NCBI GenBank assembly: GCA_030549175.1
Contig: JAUKUA010000001.1
Coordinates: forward strand, 7,688,001 to 7,752,000
Source: Lasiosphaeris hirsuta
Lineage: Eukaryota > Ascomycota > Sordariomycetes > Sordariales > Lasiosphaeriaceae
DNA length: 64,000 nt
Direction: 5' to 3'
Shown: positions 21,098-31,459 of the stretch, one piece after another
Layout: each line of letters begins with the position of its first letter
Numbering within the stretch: position 1 is the first letter of the stretch
Notes under the pieces: model-generated
Told to the model about the DNA's origin: nothing
The model's input: the letters and a program-made list of their open reading frames with translations, nothing else
The model's database searches: none
Position numbers and translations under genes: made by a program

Positions 21098-22705
21098 TCT
21101 TAGACGATTTCATCTGTGCTGGAGAGGTCTGTGTGTATTACGGCTTTGGATCATGCTGTTAAAGGTCATGTCTATTGTCCGCAGGGGTGGAGCGAGCGAA
21201 GGGAATATCCTAGGTCGCTAGTGATGGGTGCCGAGGCTGGTGACACCGGAGATAGATACGCCGGGATAGATACACTCCAACTCTGGTTTGTTTGTTAACG
21301 CGGAACACTCCAAGCTCTGATAAGGCCTTTCTGGCATTTCAAACGGTACATTTGGTATTTTAGAACGCCTTTCTCTATCCTGGAAAAGCCTTTTGAAATA
21401 CCAGGGATGCCTTTCTTAACCTAGCTACAAAGGTATCGAGGCTTTAGTACCTCTGTCGGTGGGAGTATCACGTGTTAACAAACAAACCAGGGCTGGATTA
21501 TACCGTGGACGACGGTTTGGAGTTTTGGGTTTGGTAAGGTGGGACGATATGGGGCTTGAGAGAGGCGTCAGTTTCGTGAGCAGTGATAGGTTAGGGAAGG
21601 TGTTCCGGGTTGATTGTCCCTTTGTTGGTGGAGGGGATGTTGTGTGCTTGCTTTTTCATTAATGGAATAGATAAATTTGTCCTGTATTACCCACATTTAT
21701 CTGACGATGCTTGTTTCTAAGAAAGTGCTCAGATCGTCGGGGAGAGGATATTGCCGCGCTTAAGCACCATCTTGTTCGACTGCCCATATTCTGGGTCCTT
21801 CTCTCCGATACTCCTTTGTACAACACAATTAGTCTGTATGGGTAAATGCCATATCTGTAGTAGGTTGTTGTTAGAGAATTAAAAATTACGGCAACTATAG
21901 CCGGGCCAAAGATCGCATCCCTAAACTGACTTCGGCTTAGGGAGGTACTACTTTGTCTCACCCCCTGCTTAGGCTCTGCGACTGATCCGGACTTAGTCAA
22001 AAATTGTTATGGGAGGGTAACTATAGAGGGAGTCAGTTGTAAAAAAGAAAAGAGTCTTATCGAAAGATAGTTGAGCTAAAATTAGGCTCGCTTTACTTTA
22101 CCCTCGGCTTATCTTTAGCTTACTATTGCTTACCCCCAAGCTTACTATACTACGAAATTATAAACTTTATGTAACGAGGGATAAGTTTTTAGTTAGATAG
22201 TACTAACCTATTTCTGGTCCCTACCTAGGGGAAAAACTGTAACGCTGTTAGGCGCTGGGGTGACAAGGATAGGAGGTCGCAGTGCAAGATGATGGGACAG
22301 TGATTAGGTGGTTGCAAGAAGATCAATTGAAGCTTGCCTGACTCAATAGAGTTGGGTAGTCCAGGGCTCTTTTCTATCTGGGCTAGAGTAGCCGGAAACG
22401 GTAGAGTGATTTGAGGTCTCTTTGTGGTCTGCGTCCCGAACTATCCCGCTCCTTGCACAGGACTTTTGCGGAGGTGTTCTTTATCCTGTGCTCTGCATCG
22501 TCCGACGGTGCCCCCGGCACCTGCACTCGCATGTGCTACATTACGATACTATAAGAAGTAATTTGCTATTAGTAGTAATTCGCATAACCTAAGATATGAA
22601 CTAACGGGCTCTATGTATATAAAAGAGGACTAATTATAGCCCTGTAAGTGTTGGATATTATTATGTCCAATTGCGGAAGGCTAGTGATTAAGTAATTAAC
22701 AGCGT
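21098..22705. other. 1.6 kb with no supported gene
   Basis: Downstream of the NLR gene. Open frames are short and unrecognised. From 22000 to 22700 the base composition becomes AT-richer and resembles old, mutated repeat DNA, but no element could be named. Confidence 0.35.
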
Positions 22706-23232
22706 TTACAGAAAGACGGGCCCAACCTTTGCCGCGAGCGTCTCTAAAGGGTCTTCGTCGGTAGATCCTGTAGCACGCCTTTTCGACGCCAGGGCTTGGG
22801 GCCGACGGCCACCCTCAGAGCCGGGCCCCCGCGGCGGCCATGGGAGGAGGTCTTGTACCAACCGTGCCGCCTCTTGCAAGGAAGCGCAGCTCTTTGGGCG
22901 CTCATTTACCCCTATAGTAATCGTGAACCCCAATGATGATGGGGTTCGATGCCCCTTGGACAAGATAAACGATATCTCCTCCCCGGATGCCTTTCACCGT
23001 CATGTGCAAAGTAGCTTTCAAGGCTTGGTCGCCCATAGTGTGAAAATGCGGCCTTTCCCAAGCGATAACGATACTCTGCCTGTCGCTGAGTATCGTCGGT
23101 AGAGTACAGTGGTCGAGGATGCAACCTTTCTTTTTGATGACTGTAAGGCTTTGATTGCCTCGGGTGTGCAAGGGCAGCTGGGTGAAGAAAATCGGACCAG
23201 GGCTTGAAAGACCGAGTCCCGCGAATTCTCAT
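22706..23232 (-). pseudogene. Possible C-terminal fragment of a fungal ankyrin/NLR-type protein
   Basis: Minus-strand frames read SLTVIKKKGCIL, then GIRGGDIVYLVQGASNPIII and HDYYRGK in the same frame, followed by frame-broken sequence. The GDIVYLxxGASxPxII motif occurs at the ends of some large fungal ankyrin or STAND proteins (from memory, not searched). No start or complete domain is present. It is listed as a degraded fragment with low certainty. Confidence 0.3.
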
Positions 23233-24690
23233 AGTTTACCGACAGGGCACATTCCCAGATGCACTGGAACCAGGGCCGCTCAAGCAGTGAGAAGATTGCA
23301 CGCTTCTCCCTCTCACCCGTAGAAGCATTGCTCTCATTCTTCTTGTCGAAACGTCCAGTCTATCGGTGAGAAGCAGTCGGATCTACCTACAATCTCCTCT
23401 TAGGACGCAGTCCTTACATTCTCGAAACCGCTCGCCGAGCCCGCAGCAAATTCAGCCCACAACCACTAATGCACAGAGCATATTTCCCAGACTTCTGGGA
23501 ACCCCTGCCGACCGACTCCTTCTGGGATCAATTAGGCCCTCTCGCCCCTGTCGGTCGACGCTTTCAAAGAATCCGCTTGACCGTAAGTATCCGTTATTGC
23601 CTTCGTTTTGTTGCCGCTTCTATTCCCTAACTCTGTACTTGAGGGAGCCGTTCTCCTCGGGCGCCCTCTACCCGCACCACCACCGTAGCATCCAACGTCA
23701 TGCCCACCCCTAACGGCCGCCGATCCCCAAGATCCTACGGCCGCACCTCTCGAATCAGCGGTCGCGTTCTGAGAATTGGTGGTGTCTCTTGAGTAAGTCC
23801 TTGCGATGCACGGAGCGCTGTGCTGCTAGCTTGATCCTAGGTTGAAAAGTTTAGCTTCACCATTGTTTTCTATCCAACTAGGTTACTTGTAGGTATCTAG
23901 GCGCGCTTGGTGATGGTCATCTCCCACCACTCCCAAGGTGCTGAGCTTCACTGGCGTGCACGCAGCATGCTTTTTAATCACCACGGACTGCCTAAGCCAG
24001 TTAGGAAATTGTGTGTCACATTCCCAGACGCCAGCACGAGGTTTCGCGTCTTCATGTTCCTGCCTGGGAACTCGATTCCCGAATCGGCGGATTGTTGCCA
24101 CAAAATACAATCGAGGTCCTCCAGGCAATAGACATTCACGCGAGGGTGCCATTTTGTTGCTGCGCACCTAAGAGCGAGCACGCTGCTTCCACCACTGTGG
24201 AGGAATGCCAGCTACCAGCTCAATCGGGAGACGACAGTAATGCAGATGCCAAGTACTCGGTCGCGGCTTTTGGCAAAGCAAGCAATTGGCGCGGTCGTAT
24301 GCAGCCGTGTAAAATCTACTCAGCATCCTTCCTGATTACTGTTGGGGGGGCAAAGCAGTGATGCCATTGCTACCTATTGGTCTTCTGGAGTTTGCAAGAT
24401 CTAGGATCTGCAACTGCAAGAGGGACGACGTGCTTCAAAGATACCATCCTTAGGGTATGGCATCACATAATCCGGATCCCCGGGGCTTTCTCATATACGA
24501 TAGCACCTATAGGAGTCAAAGCTCACCATACGCTCCCCCGCCGCCCTCGGCGTGCCGTGAACACAATGAAGCGCAATAGAACCGGTGGGAGAAAGACCTC
24601 AGGGGAGCCCAGGAGCAGGCCAAGCACCGGACGTGGACCAAGCTCAGCCCCAAATCTAAGATTCTAGGCCTCAAGGACCACCGCATCGGA
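23233..24690. other. No supported gene
   Basis: Short unrelated open frames on both strands. A 30-codon ATG frame at about 23699 ends at a TGA that overlaps a GTAAGT. It was not accepted as a gene. Confidence 0.3.
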
Positions 24691-24990
24691 GCCCTCACCG
24701 CGCCGTTCGGCAGGCCAGAGCCAAAGAGACAGGTCCAGGCAGGATGTGGATGATGATAGCCATGACGATGATGACGACAACAGAGGCCAAGACGACAAAA
24801 AGAACTCTAAGCGACAGGAAACAGCCCACCCCGGCCAATCCTTCGCCTGCCCCTTTGCGAAAGCTGACCCTGAAACACCGTTCATGCCTGAGGTATATCA
24901 TGAGGCGCATCGGCGATGTGAAGTTACACATTGAGAGGCATCACACGATGCGACTTGTCTCTGACGGCCCGGGGAAGCATGATGACCAAG
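24691..24990 (+). pseudogene. Fragment of a fungal C2H2-like zinc-binding region
   Basis: One plus frame reads an Asp-rich stretch and then QSFACPFAKADPE. Another frame picks up CLRYIMRRIGDVKLHIERHH. Together they give the pattern FACPF...C..y...RI.DVK.HI.R.H that occurs in many uncharacterised fungal proteins near NLR or HET genes. A frameshift lies between the two halves and there is no intact start. It is a relic. Confidence 0.4.
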
Positions 24991-25791
24991 TGGACCACAC
25001 GCAAGCTCAGACATTCATTGAGTTTCCATAGCGTCAGAGACAAATAGCGTGCCAAGTCATACACCGCCAAATAATCTCATCCGAGTGCCCAAGATGAACA
25101 AAAGAGACAACAGGGTCCACCCCCCCTGGCAGAGGGAACAGGCCACGGGGACTATCGGTCCTTCCATGGGCGGTTTAGGCACGAACCGGAGGGCTGGGGG
25201 CCCTACGCGTACGGGATCTACACGGAGCCGGGCCACGTCTTCAAATGCCCGCTCAACATAAGGGCGCTACCAACTAAAATAGGTTCGCCGCTGCAATTCA
25301 TACACCAAAGCAAGAAGATGCTGGTGCTCAACTTTCCAACGCCAAACCCGACGCTGCTAAAGTTCTTGAAGGATTTGATTCTGTGCCACTTGGTGGAATT
25401 TTGGTTGGCTATTATCAATGCTAACTCGCAGATGTATAAAAGGTGCTTTTCCCTCTCACCCTTCTCCATCGCTTAGTCGTAAATAGTACTGTAGCGCTCT
25501 CTAGGTGGTTTTATCACTCGGTACCCTCCCTTCTCATTACCGTCAACTTGACCTCCTTCCAACTTGAGTGTTCTAGACCTTAGGGACAGGCGGTCTTCTA
25601 GAATCAACTTGCATGTCGACCTCTCGTGGGACTTTGAATGATGAGAGTTCTAGATTCTGTAATGTGTCTGTAATATGGAAAACTAGGGCTAGTCTATATA
25701 ATGAGCTGGCTAACTGGACCGCAAGAAGTTGAGAGGAGGATGCGAGCACCAGAGCCGGCCGTGATTTCCTCAAGTTGTAAATGCCGATCCG
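24991..25791. other. No supported gene
   Basis: Contains only short open frames with no domain. The right part is the 3' flank of the alkaline ceramidase gene. Confidence 0.35.
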
Positions 25792-26730
25792 CTATTGCTC
25801 CTTCTCCCGAGGGGCCTGATCCCGCATCTCCCTGGCCACATCCATGAATTGGCTGGCGCTGATGGCGGTAAACACATGCCACCACCCATGGAACTCAAAC
25901 ACCCAAGCCCAGGGCAGCCCAACCTGCTGTCTAATGTGTCTCAGCTCGGCGCAGTACTTCAGCTCTACGTTCCAGAGCAAGTATCCAAATAGGCCAACCA
26001 AGACAGCCTGGCGGGATCGAGATGTCAGTTCGCGGGCCTTGGGCTTCGGGAAAGCTTTGATCCAGCGAACGAGGTAGTTGGTTCTGAGGCCGATGATGAC
26101 GATGGAGCCAACGAAGCCGATCACTTGCCAGATGATGTTTTCCGACCAGACGTAGAAGACCAAAAAGGGCACGTAAAAGATCGCCAGACCAGTGGTGATG
26201 GCGGGGACCCTCGAGGGGCGCTGGCCGGCGACGAGGGTGGCGTGGAGCATCGACCAGGTCAGGACGAGCATCGAAAGCTCGTCGACATACTCTAGCGTGT
26301 GCCGAAGGGATGCGTGAAATAGGAAGGATCCAATGCCGAGCCCGAGGAGAGAAATGGACATGAAATCCAGCTTCGGTACGAGAATTCCGCGGCTCCCCGG
26401 GCCGTACATGTAGCGCAAGGCGAGGATAACTGCAAGCCTGCGTCAGTCGAGTCGTCTTGCCAGGAATAAGGCCTGCAGCAAGACCAGCGGTGCAATGGCA
26501 ACCTACTGTACGCGAAATTCGTCAAAGAGTTGACGAACTCGGCGACGTAGAATGAGATGGTGTAATCTTCTTCACAGAAACTGGGCTACCAGTCAGCGCG
26601 CGAGCTCGAGTCGGGAGATTCCCACGGCGCCTTCTTACTTGGCCCTGCTCGTCGGCGGGCTCCAAGCACCGCTGGAAGAAAACTCATCTCCGCCAAAGTT
26701 GGAGTTCTGGTGTTCTATCATGAAACTCAT
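25792..26730 (-). CDS. Alkaline ceramidase (YPC1/YDC1/ACER family), 3 exons
   Basis: Minus-strand exons are 26730-26639, 26580-26507 and 26429-25792, giving 267 residues, the usual length for the family. Introns are 58 and 77 bp with GTAAGA and GTAGGT donors and phases that fit. The join gives SPPTSRANFCEEDYTI and then TNFAYIILALRYMYG, as in known family members. The enzyme cleaves ceramide (in yeast phytoceramide or dihydroceramide) to sphingoid base and fatty acid in the ER membrane. The catalytic set is visible: Ser90 and His94 (GSFLFH), Asp105 (EYVDEL), His236 and His240 (HGWWH), matching the zinc and catalytic residues of human ACER3. Seven hydrophobic segments are expected. The end is charged (RDQAPREKEQ). 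It appears intact and is the main housekeeping-type gene in this accessory stretch. Confidence 0.93.
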
Positions 26731-26978
26731 CTCGGCTGCGCGTCTTGCTGTTGGTAGCTATAAAGTTGGTGGTGGGAGGGAGTGACGTGGTGACGTTGAC
26801 ACACAAGTCCATGCACGCAAAAAAAGGAAAAATATCTGACGCACCAATTGGCGGGGCTGGGAGATTTCGGATGCGATTTGACCCTAGCCACATATTCCGC
26901 ACCTATTGGTCAATCGACAATCAATCCTTGCTCAATTACCCCCACCTCCTATCATCAACATACAACGCTACGGATACT

Positions 26979-27747
26979 CTATCCAACCCATCGCCCGCGA
27001 TACCTACCAACAGAGACTCCAAAGACCTTCTCCGCGTGCTGCAACCCTGTGTAGACCACATTCGAGCCGTCACACTGGCCCCTTGCTCGCCTCGCCCACA
27101 AAGTCCAAGTGCTATCAACATTCGATACTATTGTCCTTATTCGACGGACTAGAGAAAAGAGTATTGGCGGCTTGATTAGAGCCTCAGGGTAACCAGCACG
27201 TATCCACTGGAATGTAGGAACCGTCAGGTTATTCAAGTCATCGTATCCCGAAGTGTTGGCGTAGCTCGGTGTCGACGGGGGGAAGCTCAATCCCCCATAT
27301 ACATATCTACGTTCGGTAGTGTTAGCCATGGGTGACGGGCCTCGAGGGTTCGGTTGGCTCGGTGAGAGCTCTGGCTGGATCAGGGGTGGCATAATGCGGG
27401 TAGGGGAGAACCGAAAGTCGGCCAACATGCCTGTTCCGCCCTGGGGACATCATGCACAGAATTGGACAGGAAGTCTCACATGTTGTAGCTGGACCAGTCT
27501 TACGCCCACGTAGCCCAGCACAAAAACGGGGTCTAATCTCGGGGGTATGACTGTTGGTTTAGGGTTTCCAATTAATGATCCCCCCGTCAATATAGAGCCA
27601 CCGATCGACCACGGCTGACTGATGGCCGAAACGTCGACAGAAGTCGTTGACGGGGTAAAAGGCGGTTGTGGCAGATACCCAAAGCCATAATAAAGCCAGT
27701 AGCCAGCAGAAAGGACGAGGCTGCTTCCAATGGAACAGCGCAGCCAT
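26979..27747 (-). pseudogene. Kelch-repeat protein remnant with internal deletion
   Basis: From ATG 27747 the minus strand encodes a signal peptide (MAALFHWKQPRPFCWLLALL) and then DFCRRFGHQSAVVDRWLYID, the typical beginning of fungal extracellular Kelch proteins. A stop follows soon after INWKP. After a short junk stretch, another frame gives YVYGGLSFPPSTPSYAN and NNLTVPTFQWIRAGYP, which match a later Kelch blade. The region between, normally several blades, is missing. The frame then runs on without recognisable sequence to 26979. It is a pseudogene formed by deletion. Confidence 0.55.
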
Positions 27748-28907
27748 CGGTCGGAGGCGGCGCGGCAAGAACGGCAGTATGTCGGCGGAACATGAGAACA
27801 AAAGTTATCGGGAAGTAGAGAATGCCAAGGGGGGGGGGGGAGGAACACGGCTGCCGAATATTATTCCCGTGGCGAAATGGATAGCTTAGCTCTGCGTCAG
27901 CAGAGCGAGGGAGACACCGGCAGTGGTGGTATATAGATGGGAGAAGCGTACAAAGGGGTATGTTAGAGGATTACACCGGCCCTGAAGTCTGCTCTGTTTT
28001 GCTCGCTCGGGTGAGAGCCCCTTTGACTCCATATGACTACCACCTAGATGCGTGTGTGTGGCTGAATCTGCGCTGAGTTTTTGATTTGGCCTGCACTTGC
28101 TTGCCGCCACCAGCCAGCCACCGAGATCGACAGGCTTACGTTGACGCGGCGATGATGACGGGCGGCACCATACGCTCGGACAGAGGCCAAACAGAGAATA
28201 GAACCCCAATTGTTGGGTTTTACAAGCCAATCATTGTCGCTATTGCCCAGGACTATGGAACTTGGTGCATCGGCCGGTTCGGTGAGAAAATCTGCCTTGA
28301 GGAACAAAGGGGCTTAATGGACTCACTCAAAAAGAAGAACCCCGCCCGCGACCCATACTTATCCCAGAATACAGCACTCTTGAATCCTGTAAACTTGATG
28401 GGGGTCGTAAGTGTGTGATTGACTTGCTTGTGAGAATTCCGCGTGTGGTGTTGTATGTCCTGTGCATGCGAGCACCCATGAGGAAAGCTGTAACCAGAAT
28501 CGTAGTACTTAGTCATGCCCTTTCCACAGAGAGGTGGCCAGCAATATGAATACAAAACACCAGCTCCCGTCTAAAGCATGGTACTCTTGACAATTTTGTC
28601 CTATCTAGAGCATGAATTATGGCGGCAATTCAGGTAGTCAGATATAAACCATTTTTAACTTAACTCCCTGCTCCCGTAGGGTGGCCCAGTTCTGCGGTGT
28701 AGGAAACCTGGGACCTATGTGGATATTACGGAGCAGGGCCCAGGTACCAGCCGGGCAGAGTATTAGAAACTCATAACCAAAACATGAAAACCGAGGCAGA
28801 GTGCGGTGTGATGTTCCGACATGGGGGCAGGTAACTAGCTCTGTCAGCAAGTGCAGCGTCTCATCCCTTCTTATCCTTCAATTCGCCCTTCCCGTCTCGG
28901 TCTTGGG
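27748..28907. other. 1.2 kb with no supported gene
   Basis: A poly-G run lies at about 27830-27840. Short frames on both strands lack domains. The stretch is the upstream flank of the Kelch remnant and the 3' flank of the HET gene. Confidence 0.4.
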
Positions 28908-31097
28908 TCACTCCAAGCAGACATTACTCCATCTCGCTCCCAGCGCCCGCATATCGAATGTGCTCTCAGGCGTAAAAGGTATATCGCCCTCGACCAGGCT
29001 GCGCTCAGCGAGTTGAAGCAGCCCGATTCGCCTCCCAGACACCCCATCCCTCTCAAATACAACAGCAAAATTTTCGTCACTATTGTCATATGTACATGTT
29101 GATATGGCTTCGAACTGGTCAAACATGAACCTGGCCGGCGATGCGGTGCCAAAGTCCGGCAGGAACTTCAAGACACTTGTAATGCTGGCTGAGGAGTCGC
29201 GAAGCTTTGTGTAATACATCGTCCTTCGTGGCTTCGAAAACGTCACTCCCACGAATGGCCCAACTTCAAACGCCCAGCCCTGAATCTGAAGGGACATCCC
29301 CCAATCCGACGGTGAGCGCAACAGGCCTCCCGTCTGCACAAACTCACACCATCCGATCTTGTCCCCATGCTTTGTCGACACTGCAAAGTTGTAATTTGCA
29401 TTGCTGGCCTCCTTCCGTGGACCCATATACGTGTTGACTTGAACCCTCCCGTCGATGGCGAGCCAAGACCAAGTTGGGAATCCAGCCCGCCTCTTCCCCG
29501 ACCGCACATCTCCCGTACATAGGCGCCAGCATAGAGCCCTCCATAGAGCGTCGCACAGCTCTGGACTCCCGCGGTCCGCGGGGAAGCGTAGGGGAATGCC
29601 CCAGTAGTGGTGGCAGTTGTCGTTCAAGGCTACCCACATGGTCAACACGCCCACACAAGCATCCAGAGCGTCGCTGCTATACGTCATGCTCCTCGTTGAG
29701 TATCGCCTCACAAGGGAAACAACCCCATCCGCCTCATTAACCCCATATCTCGACTTTTGTGAATTTCCGTCCCCATGTGCCAATGCAATCGGTTGGTTTA
29801 GATGCTCAAACGCCTCGCATTCTGCGCAAAGAAACGAGACTTCTAGGTCTGTAAAGTAGAAAATCCTTCTCGAGAGCGCAGCCTCCTGAAAGGTCCAAGC
29901 CCGCGTGTCCCAGACCGAGTTGTGGATAGCCTCTTGCTGCCGCCTCTGGATTGCCCCTGAAACCAGCACGCGGTCTCCCACATGGCCCACGATCTGGTGA
30001 TGAGGTATTCTGCAGCGGGTTGCGCCAACGCCGGGTAGGCCGTATGTCGGATCTAACCCGCTGGATGCCGCAATGGTTGCCACTGCACGGCCGTAGATCT
30101 CCCTCATGTTGAGGATCTGGCTTGCTTTGTGAACGGGGTCGTCTTGCCAAATGCAGTACCGGTCGATCCAAATGTATCGGAATCCCAGCTCCAGAGCTAC
30201 CGTGATCGAGTCTCGGACTGTGGGCGGGAGGCTTTTGGGTAGGGACGGGTAGCTGTACTTCTCCGGGGGTCCTTGACCCCAAACATAGCTAAGAGCGAGG
30301 TATAGCATGCTCGGATCGGCAGCGACTATCGTGTGCGTCTGGCAGTCGATAAGCTTCATATGGGGAACCACTGGGCTGGTAGCTGAATAAATGCATGACT
30401 GGTGGTTGGCAAGACAGGATTTGAGCCAAGACCGCATGAGGGCATAGTCGACGCGCCCTGGAATTACCAAGCGGCCCCGAATGGAGGTGGGGGTCCCGGA
30501 AATGTTGTCGGTGTGGACTTCCGTGATCCAGGTTCCCGTGTTCCTAACGAAACTTGCGATGCAACCGAGGAGGTTCGGGGGAATCCTGGAGGCCTGGAAA
30601 CTGTGTGCCGGATCAAGATACTCATGAGCAACACGTTCTAGTGTGTCAGATCCCTTGATGACTATGAGCCACGCTGAGGCATTTACATCATGGCAAGCTG
30701 CACCTATACCGTTGCTACTGGGAAGGGATGTTGGGTAAATGAATTGGCTCGACGTCGTCGCCAGAGTAAATCCGTCGCCATCTTCCATGGCCGTGAGGGA
30801 TCCGGTTGGTCGAGGGGAGCCCAGGCCCATCGAGCAAAGAGATGGGACCTTGTATTTCTCGGCAACCGATGCCACTACCGAGAGAAAGGAGCACAACCGG
30901 CAGGAACCCTTTCCGGACTGGACAGACTCCATTGAAAAAGTTGTTATCTTGCGTAGATATTCCGTCCATGGTGTGGCGCCCGGCGTTTGAAGTGGAGGAA
31001 GGTTGTCGAACTGGCATGGGTCGAACGCGTCATCGAGGTCAACGGACGCGCACCCCGGGCAAAGCGGGGGATTTTTATGTTGCAACACTACATCCAT
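28908..31097 (-). CDS. HET-domain protein, intact, single exon
   Basis: The protein has 729 residues from ATG 31097 with no intron. The N-terminal region carries paired cysteines (CPGCASVDL at 13-21 and SCRLCSFL at 65-72), common before HET domains. The HET domain covers about 266-411: YLALSYVWG (266-274), RYIWIDRYCIWQDD (307-320, where many relatives have DTCCI) and RAWTFQEAALSRR (399-411). The C-terminal part has the usual CTGDVRSGKRRAGFPTWSW-type motif. HET proteins trigger cell death on non-self fusion in filamentous ascomycetes; the exact trigger is not predictable (family knowledge). It is the only undamaged HET gene in the window. No signal peptide; cytoplasmic. Confidence 0.9.
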   Translation of the reverse strand: MDVVLQHKNPPLCPGCASVDLDDAFDPCQFDNLPPLQTPGATPWTEYLRKITTFSMESVQSGKGSCRLCSFLSVVASVAEKYKVPSLCSMGLGSPRPTGSLTAMEDGDGFTLATTSSQFIYPTSLPSSNGIGAACHDVNASAWLIVIKGSDTLERVAHEYLDPAHSFQASRIPPNLLGCIASFVRNTGTWITEVHTDNISGTPTSIRGRLVIPGRVDYALMRSWLKSCLANHQSCIYSATSPVVPHMKLIDCQTHTIVAADPSMLYLALSYVWGQGPPEKYSYPSLPKSLPPTVRDSITVALELGFRYIWIDRYCIWQDDPVHKASQILNMREIYGRAVATIAASSGLDPTYGLPGVGATRCRIPHHQIVGHVGDRVLVSGAIQRRQQEAIHNSVWDTRAWTFQEAALSRRIFYFTDLEVSFLCAECEAFEHLNQPIALAHGDGNSQKSRYGVNEADGVVSLVRRYSTRSMTYSSDALDACVGVLTMWVALNDNCHHYWGIPLRFPADRGSPELCDALWRALCWRLCTGDVRSGKRRAGFPTWSWLAIDGRVQVNTYMGPRKEASNANYNFAVSTKHGDKIGWCEFVQTGGLLRSPSDWGMSLQIQGWAFEVGPFVGVTFSKPRRTMYYTKLRDSSASITSVLKFLPDFGTASPARFMFDQFEAISTCTYDNSDENFAVVFERDGVSGRRIGLLQLAERSLVEGDIPFTPESTFDMRALGARWSNVCLE

Positions 31098-31457
31098 TCT
31101 CGTGGCTGTGTCAGGGGAGGTACTGGCGAGCGGTTATATTCCTATGTTTTTGTGGCCCTCGAGGTAGTGTGTGATCCAGCAGTTCAGAGCAGTCTCCCAA
31201 CCAACCTACCAATCACCCAAAGTTAATTCACAAGAGCTAAAAGCACTTCTCGTATCAACCAATGATGAACATGATAAAAACAGCGGTTTTCGGCGCCGGC
31301 ATCATGTCAATTGGGGGGGGGGGGGTACCTATTTCCAGGGTCCTGGGATCCCGAGTTTTCCAGTAGGTGTGGAGGGTATGGTCGTATCTGACGGGTGTGC
31401 GGCTGAGAATGAAACACTTTAGGCAGCAGGGGAAGGGCCCTCACATGCCAGTCACAT
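31098..31457. other. Short non-coding stretch
   Basis: 5' flank of the HET gene on the left and the left target site of the pogo-type element on the right. A poly-G run lies at about 31312-31325. Confidence 0.5.
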
Positions 31458-31459
31458 TA

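Noticed and set aside
27871..27935. tRNA-like stretch GTGGCGAAATGGATAGC followed by a perfect small hairpin
   Set aside because: It looks like an acceptor and D-arm half, but the anticodon loop is too short and no T-arm (GGTTCGAATCC) follows. Not a tRNA gene; perhaps a tRNA-derived fragment.
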